A stretch of DNA of 64,000 nt from Actinomycetota bacterium (GTDB taxonomy: Bacteria; Actinomycetota; Actinomycetes; Actinomycetales; Dermatophilaceae): NCBI GenBank assembly GCA_020160805.1, contig JAIUPO010000008.1, positions 62,001 through 126,000 of the forward strand, in the 5' to 3' direction. The position numbers and the translations under genes were made by a program. Position 1 is the first letter of the stretch, and every line of letters begins with the position of its first letter. The notes under the pieces are model-generated. The model was not told where the DNA came from, ran no database searches, and was given only the letters and a program-made list of their open reading frames with translations. Positions 26,176-33,238 of the stretch are shown here, one piece after another.

Positions 26176-26559
26176 TCAGGCGCGGGCCGACACCCAGGCG
26201 CGTATGAGGTCCGTCAGCGCCTCGCGCTTGGCCTCCAGATCGTCGTGGTCGAGAAATTTCGCGACCCGCGAGACCTCGCCCGTGCCCTCCAGGAGCCCCG
26301 TGGGGTCGGGCAGCGAGGCGCCCTTATGGAACATCAGGGCCACATGCGCCTTGGCCTTCGGATAGAAGGAGGCGATATTGCCCGCATACACAAAGGTCGG
26401 CGCCTGCCACTTGATCGCCTCGGTGACTCGCGGGTCGGCGGCGAGCACCACCTCGCGGACCGCCTGCGCAAGCGGCTTCTGCGGGTTGCTGTAGTCGGCG
26501 AACCACGCGTCCACGGCCGGGTTGATCTGCACGCGCACATTCAAGCAGCCACACGGCAT
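26176..26559 (-). CDS. DUF1801 domain protein
   Basis: About 128 codons from ATG 26559. The domain itself begins at INPAVDAWFADYSNP; two GTG codons just before it (NVRVQINP) are also possible starts, and no ribosome site decides between them. VTEAIKWQAPTFVYAGNIAS and HVALMFHKGASLPDP are the family core, an alpha/beta fold of the YdhG/YjhX-like group with a likely binding role. The ATG start region overlaps an octamer copy. Single gene with its own hairpin terminator. Confidence 0.75.
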   Translation of the reverse strand: MPCGCLNVRVQINPAVDAWFADYSNPQKPLAQAVREVVLAADPRVTEAIKWQAPTFVYAGNIASFYPKAKAHVALMFHKGASLPDPTGLLEGTGEVSRVAKFLDHDDLEAKREALTDLIRAWVSARA

Positions 26560-26723
26560 ACCCGTCCTGCGAGCCTGACGACGAATCGGGACGGCCCACG
26601 GACACCCCCCGGGGGGTTCCGGCATAAGGAACACGCGATGGAGCGGGCGCCTGCCCGGTCCAATCTGGTGCCATCCACCCGCCGGCAGGCGGTGCTGGAC
26701 CGTATGCAGTGCGAAGGAGCACC

Positions 26724-26927
26724 GTGCCGACCGTCACGATCCACCCGACCGGGGAGGTGATCTACCTCGCCCCGGAAGAGACCGTTCTCAGCGGCCTGTA
26801 CAAGGCGGGGTACGCCTACACCATCGGGTGCCGACGCGGCGGCTGCGCGATCTGCAAGGTCGACTGCCATGCCGGGGATCCGCGGCGATCTCAAAGGCGT
26901 CCATGGTCATCTCGAAGGTCCCGCTGA
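26724..26927 (+). pseudogene. Truncated 2Fe-2S plant-type ferredoxin gene
   Basis: GTG 26724 with GAAGGAGC upstream begins a plant-type ferredoxin domain: VTIHPTGEVIYLAPEETVLS, then C36, C41 and C44 in CRRGGCAIC, the first three cluster ligands. Homology stops at HAGD (26879); the remaining 15 residues are out-of-context Arg/Ser and the fourth Cys is lost. At that point a piece of a minus-strand radical SAM gene begins. The complete version would be about 90-110 residues, typical of aromatic-oxygenase electron carriers. Confidence 0.7.
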
Positions 26928-27333
26928 CACCGCGCAGACCATCGTGCAGGGAAGCCGTCGAGCCGTCGAGGGAGAGCGAGATGGTCTGTATGCCGGCATC
27001 GCGCAGCCCGGCGAGGCGCTCCGGCGTGAAGTCTTCGGTCACGGCCGGCGCGAGGGAACTGCCGATGCCGCGCTCGGTGGCGCCTCGGACGAGAGCTTCA
27101 AGATCGTTGCGCCGCAAGGGATCCCCGCCGGTGAAGACGACATGTGGCATCGGGTTGCCGAATCCGGTGATGTCGTCCAGGAGTTGGAAGGACTCCGCCG
27201 TCGTCAACTCGCCGGGTGCGCCGACCGACATCGCGGTGGCCCGGCAGTGCCGGCATGCCAGACCGCAGGCCAGCGTCAGTTCCCAATAGAAGAGCATCGG
27301 AGCGCGCTCGAAGAGATAGCCATCGGGTCGCAC
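26880..27333 (-). pseudogene. Radical SAM protein fragment (N-terminal half)
   Basis: From about GTG 27333 the minus strand reads RPDGYLFERAPMLFYWELTL followed by the radical SAM cluster ACGLACRHCR (CxxxCxxC), then VVFTGGDPL and SLSLDGSTASLHDGL. This matches the start of a SPASM-type radical SAM maturase (TIGR04053-like). Homology ends abruptly at about 26880 after roughly 150 residues, so more than half is missing. It is inserted in the opposite orientation between ferredoxin and aldehyde dehydrogenase pieces. Confidence 0.65.
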
Positions 27334-27348
27334 CCCGCCGACGCCGGG

Positions 27349-28134
27349 TATGCCGGCGAGGTCTACCCGATGGACAGCGGGCACCACACCTATAGCGAGT
27401 TCGGGCCCGCCGGCGTCGTCGCGGCCATCTCGCCCTGGAACTTCCCGCTGATGATGGCCTCGTGGAAGATCGCCCCGGCCATCGCGTGGGGCAATACCTG
27501 CATCATCAAGCCGTCGGAGGACACTCCTGCGTCGGTGACTCTGCTCGGCCGGCTCGCGGTGGAGGCGGGTATGCCGCCCGGTGTCCTCAATGTCCTCAAC
27601 GGGCACGGGATGCCGGCCGGTGCGGCACTGACTGGTGACGACCGGGTCGACCGGGTCACCTTCACCGGCTCTTCGACCACGGGCAAGCACGTAATGGCCT
27701 CTGCCTCAGCGCATTTGGCGCCGGTATCGCTCGAGCTCGGCGGCAAGGGCGCCAATATCGTCTTCGGCGATGCTGACCTCGACAATGCGGTCTACTGGGC
27801 CGTGGAGGCAATCTTCCGCAACGCCGGACAGATCTGCCTGGCCGGATCTCGACTGTTCATCCACACCTCGATCTATGACGAGTTCATGGCGCGCTTCGTC
27901 GCCGCCGCCGAGGCCCTGACGATCCATGCTCTTCACCGAGAACCTCTCGCGCGCGCACCGCGTGGCGTCGCGGCTGCGGGCCGGCACGGTATGGGTCAAC
28001 TGCTTCTTCATCCGCGACCTGCGCACGCCATTTGGCGGCGTCGGTGACTCCGGCGTCGGCCGCGAGGGCGGCAACTTCAGTCGCGAGTTCTTCACCGAGC
28101 CCAAGGCCGTTGTCATGGCCATCTCTCGCGCCTG
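27349..28134 (+). pseudogene. Aldehyde dehydrogenase remnant with internal deletion
   Basis: Piece one (27349-27918): GEVYPMDSGHHTYSEFGPAG, SPWNFPLMMASWKIAPAIAW, LELGGKGANIVF and GQICLAGSR with the catalytic Cys. Piece two in another frame (27926-28134): FTENLSRAHRVASRLRAGTV, VNCFF, FGGVGDSGVGREGGNF, ending EPKAVVMAISRA. The N-terminal ~130 residues and roughly 80-110 residues in the middle are gone. It resembles the 2-hydroxymuconic semialdehyde dehydrogenase class. The enzyme cannot be functional. Confidence 0.75.
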
Positions 28135-28215
28135 ACGCACCCGCCGCCTGTCCCCTCTCGGGGGCCTGTGGATAGTCGCCTAGACGGATTCGGCGATCGC
28201 GAGAAGCCTTGGTGC

Positions 28216-28665
28216 ATGGACGATTTCCTTGATTTCCGTGATTCCACCGGCTACCCATCGACGCCCGACCTAGGCCGTGAGAGGCCGGTGACCGGTGCCG
28301 CCTGCGCGCAACTGGTCGACCTCGCCCTGAGCCCGCATGAACGGGCGCTGGGCGTCGTGATGTTCGCCGTCCTGGACGCGGACCGGCGTCCCGGGGAACT
28401 CATCGTGCTGCCCGGCGTCCCGGACGCTGTGCTCGGGGAGCCAGCCCCACCGGGGCTGGTCGAGATCGCCGACGACGCGTGGGCTGCGGGCGGCTGGGTG
28501 ATCTTCGCGCGCGGCCGGGCCGGTCAGCCATACCTCACCCCCAGCGACCTCGCATGGCTGGAGTATGCCGAGACCACCTTCGGTGACCGCCTCACGGGTG
28601 CCTTCCTCGCCACCCCCGATCTGGTGCGCTCCCTGCGTCCCGCGGAGCGGTTCGAGGTGGCATGA
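28216..28665 (+). CDS. Hypothetical protein
   Basis: 149 residues from ATG 28216 (MDDFLDFRDSTGYP), with GAGAAG upstream; a GTG 48 bases earlier is possible. I do not recognise the family. The middle reads AQLVDLALSPHERALGVVMF and GGWVIFARGRAGQPYLTPSD, suggesting an alpha/beta fold with no metal or nucleotide motif. A strong hairpin terminator follows directly. Confidence 0.6.
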   Translation: MDDFLDFRDSTGYPSTPDLGRERPVTGAACAQLVDLALSPHERALGVVMFAVLDADRRPGELIVLPGVPDAVLGEPAPPGLVEIADDAWAAGGWVIFARGRAGQPYLTPSDLAWLEYAETTFGDRLTGAFLATPDLVRSLRPAERFEVA

Positions 28666-28667
28666 CA

Positions 28668-28699
28668 ACACCCCCGCAGCCGGGGGGCTGCGGGGGTGT
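28668..28699. terminator. Strong GC hairpin terminator
   Basis: A perfect 14-bp stem (28668-28681 with 28686-28699) closed by a GGGG loop: left arm ACACCCCCGCAGCC. It begins 3 bases after the stop of the gene at 28216 and serves the convergent roadblock gene too. Confidence 0.8.
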
Positions 28700-28733
28700 G
28701 TTGTCCGAAGCCGAGACGGCCCGGTCGGGTGAC

Positions 28734-29546
28734 TCAAATGACGAGCTGCTTCTCGATGCCAGCGAGCTTGAAGCGGGCCATCGCGAGGTTGGCGCGGGCC
28801 TTGTCGAGCACGAGGTACAGGAAGATGCCGTCCTCGCGGTTGAAGGTCCGGATGATGTGGTACTGCGTCTCGAGGGTGATGAGAATGTCCTCGAGCTTCT
28901 GGTTCAGGCCCAGGTCGCGCATCGTGCGCATCTTGGCCTGCACGACATTGGAGTTGCCGGCGGCGGCGACATTGAGATCGAGGCCGTCGGGGTTGCCCGC
29001 GGTGGCCAGGGCCATGCCGCTCTGGGAGTCCACGAGGGCCACGCCGAGCGCGCCGTCGATCTGCATTGCCTCATTGAGGGAGGACTGGTAGTCGGCCATG
29101 GGAGCGTCGTGCCTTTCTGGGGTTGATTCTGGAATCGGCAGATTCGGATTGTCCGACTCCACGCTATCGGTGGGTTGCGCCTGGGGCAGGGGGTCGGGCG
29201 CGGTCGGCATATCAGCAGCAGCGTCCGGCTCGTGTGGCTCGGCGTCAGCGTCCGGTGCGCTCACCTCGGCAACGGCCGCGGCGTCGGTGGCTTCGTGACC
29301 GGAGGTCTCGTGACCGGGGTCGTCGCTCGCCGCCTCCGACTCGGGCTCTGGCGCGGAATCGGTGGATTTCGCGGCGGTGTCCGAGGTGCTCGCCGGACGG
29401 CCGCCCCAGTAGGAATCTCCGGAGAAATTGCCGCTGAGCCGATGCGCCTTTTCGGCCTCGGACTCCTCCCGAACGACCGGGGGAACGACCCCGTAAGGCC
29501 CACCCCCGGCGTCGGTTTCGTCGTCGACGCGTCGCCACCACACCAC
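28734..29546 (-). CDS. Roadblock/LC7 domain protein with acidic N-terminal extension
   Basis: The last 121 residues (MADYQSSLNEAMQIDGALGV, AGNSNVVQAKMRTMRDLGL, FLYLVLDKARANLAMARFKL) are a conserved actinobacterial roadblock-like protein, usually about 120 residues, that can start at ATG 29099 with AGAAAGG upstream. The frame stays open for 149 more codons to GTG 29546, giving a 270-residue form with an acidic, Pro/Glu/Ala-rich segment and the motif SEAEKAHRLSGNFSGDSYWGG. The extension looks like real disordered protein, but the internal start may be the main one. Roadblock proteins often regulate Ras-like GTPases; none is adjacent. Confidence 0.65.
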   Translation of the reverse strand: MVWWRRVDDETDAGGGPYGVVPPVVREESEAEKAHRLSGNFSGDSYWGGRPASTSDTAAKSTDSAPEPESEAASDDPGHETSGHEATDAAAVAEVSAPDADAEPHEPDAAADMPTAPDPLPQAQPTDSVESDNPNLPIPESTPERHDAPMADYQSSLNEAMQIDGALGVALVDSQSGMALATAGNPDGLDLNVAAAGNSNVVQAKMRTMRDLGLNQKLEDILITLETQYHIIRTFNREDGIFLYLVLDKARANLAMARFKLAGIEKQLVI

Positions 29547-29577
29547 GAGCGCGAAGTTAACCAGACGTTAGCCGCCG

Positions 29578-29829
29578 CTATCGGGACGGGGCGTGTCGGG
29601 CGGACTCCTCCCGGCCACTTCCCGCTTCCTGGAGTTCCCGTGCGCGAGCAGTTCCGTGTCGACCTGGCGGCAGCGGATGGCCAGGTGGCCACACGGCATA
29701 CCAGCCGCGAATCATGCGTCGAAGCAAGCCCAGCGCGCAAAGGCGGCGCAACTCATACGGGCCGATACCGAGGCGTGCTGCGTCCGCGGCGCTGACGACG
29801 CCGTTGATGGCGACACTGTGGAGTTCCAT
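29578..29829 (-). pseudogene. Truncated AbiEi-like N-terminal domain
   Basis: 83 residues from ATG 29829. NGVVSAADAARLGIGPYELR, RLCALGLLRRMIRGWYAVWP is the winged-helix N-domain common to AbiEi-type antitoxins and related actinobacterial proteins, which normally have 250-300 residues. The remainder is missing and the frame runs out in low-complexity residues. An octamer copy (29694) lies in it. Confidence 0.5.
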
Positions 29830-29868
29830 CGCCACAGCCTCTAGGCAGTCGGCTGATTGTGCAGGAAC

Positions 29869-29877
29869 TTATCCACA
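29869..29877 (+). promoter_or_regulatory. Isolated DnaA box
   Basis: TTATCCACA, a perfect DnaA-box consensus, in the 275-base gap between the AbiEi-like remnant and the response regulator. A one-mismatch copy (TGTGGATAG, reverse) is at 28167-28175. There is no cluster and no dnaA/dnaN nearby. Otherwise I see no clear feature in 29830-30104. Confidence 0.4.
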
Positions 29878-30104
29878 GGCGGCGCACCCCGGGCCAGCAC
29901 CAACACCCAGCACACAATGCGTGACTGTATGCAGTTTGCAACCTGTCGCCAGTCACCTAAGTGGTGCTAGGACACCCCACGAAGTTCTGCGCTCGTCCCG
30001 CCCACGCAGAGCGTGGGACCCAGCTCCGATACTTCGCGGGGACCCCGTCCACCACTTTCGTAACATGGCCTAGCGCCAGTTAGGAGACCCCCCCAGAGCC
30101 CCCG

Positions 30105-30767
30105 TCACGACGTCAGGCCGTGCTCGTGGGCGAAGACGACGACCTGGACGCGGTCGCGCAGGCCGAGCTTGCGCAGGACGGCGCCGAGGTGGGTCTTGAC
30201 GGTCGATTCGCTGGCAAACATGGCCTGGGCGATCTCGGCATTCGACAGGCCTCGGGCAACGGCGTCGAGGACTTCGCGCTCGCGCTCGGTCAAGGTGTCG
30301 AAGCCGGGCGGCAGTGCCTTGCGGGCGCGGAACTGGCCGTCGAGCAGCACGGCCAGGTCGGCCGGGGCGAGGACGGCATTACCGGCATACACCGTGTGGA
30401 TCGCCTCGCGCAGCATCGCGGGGGTGGCGTCCTTGAGCAGAAAGCCGCTGGCGCCGTAGCGGATCGCCGTGGCGGCGCGGTCGTCGAGATTGAAGGTGGT
30501 GAGCACGACGACGCGGACCGGTGTTTCACGGCCGGCCACGCGCGCGGGCGCGAAGATCTGCCGCGTCGCCTCGACGCCATCCATGATCGGCATCCGAATG
30601 TCCATCAGGACGACATCGGGACTCAGCGCATCCACGGCCGCGACGGCGTCCGCACCGTCGCCGGCCTCGCCAACCACGGTGATGCCCTCCTGGGCATCGA
30701 GGATGCGGGCGATCCCCGCGCGGAAAAGCTCTTGGTCGTCGACCAACAAGACGCGAATATCGGGCAT
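30105..30767 (-). CDS. NarL/FixJ-family response regulator
   Basis: 220 residues. Receiver domain: VLLVDDQELFRAG (acid pocket DD), phospho-Asp in DVVLMDIRMPIMDG, switch Thr in VVLTTF and Lys in LLKDA. The C-terminal LuxR HTH is LTEREREVLDAVARGLSNAE, IAQAMFASESTVKTHL. It starts 4 bases after the histidine kinase gene; both form one signalling unit. Target promoters unknown. Confidence 0.9.
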   Translation of the reverse strand: MPDIRVLLVDDQELFRAGIARILDAQEGITVVGEAGDGADAVAAVDALSPDVVLMDIRMPIMDGVEATRQIFAPARVAGRETPVRVVVLTTFNLDDRAATAIRYGASGFLLKDATPAMLREAIHTVYAGNAVLAPADLAVLLDGQFRARKALPPGFDTLTEREREVLDAVARGLSNAEIAQAMFASESTVKTHLGAVLRKLGLRDRVQVVVFAHEHGLTS

Positions 30768-30771
30768 CGGA

Positions 30772-32097
30772 TCAGCCTGCCACGCGGGGGACGACCGGCA
30801 TACCGCCGGACACCTCCGTCGCCCGCAGCGGCAGCACCGCGACCGCACCGAACATCGGCCCGTCGGCGGTTGCCTCGGCTCCGGTCCGCAGCGATCCGCC
30901 GACGGATGCCAGCCGATCGCGCATCGAGCCCAGCCCGATCCCCGCGCCCTGCGCCTCGCGGTCGGCATCGATGAGATTGTGCACCTCGATCGTCAACCGT
31001 CCGCCCGGTTGCTCGGGCCAGATCTGCCGGACCCACACCGGGCCACCCTCCCGGCCGTGCTTGAGGGCATTCGTGAGCATCTCCTGCAGCACCCGATAGG
31101 CGACCTCGGCGAGTTCCGGCGAGAGCGGCCGCGGCGTGCCGTCGACACGTTCGACGACCTCATTGCCGGCCGCTCGCACGCCACTGATGAGCGTCTCGAG
31201 GCCCGCGCTGGCAGCCGACGCCTGGTCCCGGGTGCCGGTGAGAACGGCGCGCACATCCCCGAGCGAGCGCCGAGCGGAGTCGGCAACAGTGGCCATCGTT
31301 TCGCGCATCTTGTCCAGTTCGTCATCGCGCAGATATTGCGCGGATTGGGCCTGCGCGAGGATGACCGCCAGGCTGTGCCCGACGACATCGTGGACATCGC
31401 GGGCGAGCTGAGTCTGCCCGGCGCGCAGGTCCGCGACCTCCCGGGCGTATGCCGTCTCCCGCTCGGCCTCGTCTCGCTCGGCCTGCGCCATGGCCGCCTC
31501 CTGGCGCGAGCGGATCACCGAGCGCCACGCCAGGCCGAGCAGCCAGGGCAGGAGGATGAAGAGGGCGCCTATCGTGAGCCCGACGATGGACAGTCCGCCC
31601 AACAAACGACTCAAGGCGCCGGGGAGTTGGCTAAGGCTGAAATTGCGTAGGAAGCTGTCGATGCTCTCGAGGCCGAAGGTGCGCAGGACCACGAGGGCAA
31701 AGAGCCCTATCGGCGCCGCCACGAGGCCGACGCCGGAGATCCACAAGGTGGCGCGCGAGCCATAGGCCGCCGCCCCGAAGAGCACGACCGAGATGGCGGT
31801 CAGCAGGCCGACGCCCGCGCCGATGCCGAGCGCATAGTTCGTGGGCACGAGCAGCGCCATCAGCGCAAGACTGGCGCCGGGGAAGCGCGCGATTCCCATG
31901 ATCGCGACCGCCGGTAGCACGGCTCCGAGCAGGAGGTGGTCCGGCGTCAGCAAAAAACCGACGACTAGCCAGTTCAACAGGACGGCGCCCGCGGCGAGGA
32001 GGGGCAGGAAGTATGCCGGCGGCCGGCCGATCGCGGCCAGGTCGGTGGAGTCCGGGGGGAGGGCGTCGGCGGCTACCGGCGTCGAGGTGGTGCTCAT
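30772..32097 (-). CDS. Sensor histidine kinase (HisKA_3 type)
   Basis: 441 residues from ATG 32097 with GAGAGAG upstream. Residues about 25-210 hold five or six membrane helices with little extracytoplasmic sequence, typical of intramembrane sensors. The dimerisation box QLARDVHDVVGHSLAVILAQ contains the phospho-His, and the ATPase domain has NALKHGREGG (N box) and GIGLGSMRDR (G box). It is followed by its response regulator and preceded, 8 bases away, by a Ddl-like ATP-grasp gene, which suggests an envelope-related signal. The link to cell wall is inference. Confidence 0.9.
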   Translation of the reverse strand: MSTTSTPVAADALPPDSTDLAAIGRPPAYFLPLLAAGAVLLNWLVVGFLLTPDHLLLGAVLPAVAIMGIARFPGASLALMALLVPTNYALGIGAGVGLLTAISVVLFGAAAYGSRATLWISGVGLVAAPIGLFALVVLRTFGLESIDSFLRNFSLSQLPGALSRLLGGLSIVGLTIGALFILLPWLLGLAWRSVIRSRQEAAMAQAERDEAERETAYAREVADLRAGQTQLARDVHDVVGHSLAVILAQAQSAQYLRDDELDKMRETMATVADSARRSLGDVRAVLTGTRDQASAASAGLETLISGVRAAGNEVVERVDGTPRPLSPELAEVAYRVLQEMLTNALKHGREGGPVWVRQIWPEQPGGRLTIEVHNLIDADREAQGAGIGLGSMRDRLASVGGSLRTGAEATADGPMFGAVAVLPLRATEVSGGMPVVPRVAG

Positions 32098-32105
32098 GAT
32101 CTCTC

Positions 32106-33044
32106 TCAGTATGCGGGGTGGCCGACGCGCAGCGCGCCCGCCAGGCTCTCGTGCAGCAGGTCGGCAATCGCCCACCCGGACGCGGCGAACTGCTGGGCGA
32201 ACAGACCGCCACGAGCCAGGGGTGGTGCGATGTCGATGCCCTCGACGGTGACGGTCTTGCCATCGAGGACGAGGTCGACGCACGCCACCCCACTTAGACC
32301 CAGGCTGCGGTATGCCGTGGCTGCCGCCCCCCGGGCCAGCGCGTCCTGTCGGGGGGTCACGCCGGCGGGGTGGAAGCGCGAGCCCGAGTTCGCCGGACGG
32401 TCCACGGCAAAGAGCGTTCCGGGAGCCCGGTCGTGGATTGCACTGCTGATGAGTTCGCCGCTTCGGTTGCGCAGCAAGGGTATTCGGATGGCCGTGCCCT
32501 CGCAGAGTTCGGACACCCACACCCGTTCGGCGCGCCCGAGTGCGCTGGCCAGCCCTGCACGCAAGTCTCCGGGCGTCGCGGCGATGCCGCCCACCGTAGG
32601 GTCGTCCACGCCGATCGCGCTTAACGACACAGGGCCCAGAAAGTCCAGCACGCGAGCGCCCATGGCATCGACCGCGACGCCCGCCGGCACGGCCAGCCCG
32701 GCCTCGGTGAGCACGGCCGACACCAGGGCGGGGTCGGAGGCGAGGGTTGCGGCGCGGGGGGAGGCTCCGGCATACGGCAACTCCAGCCACTCACACAGGG
32801 ACGCGATCGGGGCGAGCAGCGAGGCGGGCACGCACGGGACGACCAGGCCGGCCCCGAGCAATTCGGGGGCTAGGCGTCGGCCCGGCATCGCCTCGACGAC
32901 CAGCCCGCCGAGCAGGTCGGCGATGGCATGAGCGGCCCGCCGGTGCTCGTCGGTCTTAGGCGCCGCAGAGCACGTCACCACGGCAATCGGGCCGTAGGTG
33001 CCCACGCGCGACCGGACCGGCAAGGGCATGGTCAGTTCGTTCAT
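32106..33044 (-). CDS. D-Ala-D-Ala ligase-like ATP-grasp protein (degenerate)
   Basis: 312 residues. The order of segments follows Ddl: LELPYAGASPRAATLASD (substrate-side loop), a central ATP-grasp core, VTPRQDALARGAAATAYRSL (as in Ddl alpha helices) and VDLVLDGKTVTVEGIDIAPP in place of the usual metal site EINTLPG, so a key Asn is missing. LARGGLFAQQFAASGW replaces the PGMT...S...P segment. It may ligate amino acids with altered specificity or have become a binding protein. It is the first gene of an operon with the histidine kinase and response regulator. Confidence 0.7.
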   Translation of the reverse strand: MNELTMPLPVRSRVGTYGPIAVVTCSAAPKTDEHRRAAHAIADLLGGLVVEAMPGRRLAPELLGAGLVVPCVPASLLAPIASLCEWLELPYAGASPRAATLASDPALVSAVLTEAGLAVPAGVAVDAMGARVLDFLGPVSLSAIGVDDPTVGGIAATPGDLRAGLASALGRAERVWVSELCEGTAIRIPLLRNRSGELISSAIHDRAPGTLFAVDRPANSGSRFHPAGVTPRQDALARGAAATAYRSLGLSGVACVDLVLDGKTVTVEGIDIAPPLARGGLFAQQFAASGWAIADLLHESLAGALRVGHPAY

Positions 33045-33146
33045 GGTCCCAAGCCTGGCCGGACGGCCTCATGCAGCGCCTCAGCCGGAAGTACCGGTCT
33101 GCTGTCCCCGCGGCCAATTCCCCCGGCCCCGCCGTGGTTGTGGGAG

Positions 33147-33197
33147 ACAAGATGGACATACGCAACGGACATGATCCGTTGCGTATGTCCATCTTGT
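33147..33197. repeat. Perfect 23-bp inverted repeat with 5-base loop
   Basis: The left arm (33147-33169) starts ACAAGATGGACATACG and the right arm (33175-33197) is its exact complement, ending CCATCTTGT; the loop is CATGA. It lies between the glycogen phosphorylase end (33239) and the ATP-grasp gene start (33044), both minus strand. No T-run follows, so it is not a textbook terminator, though it could stop glgP transcription. Its base composition is less GC-rich than the flanks. Confidence 0.85.
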
Positions 33198-33238
33198 GGC
33201 AATGGGCGGGAAAGTGGCACCCGCGCCGAAGGCCGAGG

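Noticed and set aside
26606-26617. CCCCCCGGGGGG palindrome before the ferredoxin remnant
   Set aside because: Short homopolymeric palindrome without context; likely compositional.
29830-30104. A replication origin around the DnaA box
   Set aside because: Single box, no AT-rich unwinding region, no dnaA, dnaN or parAB nearby.
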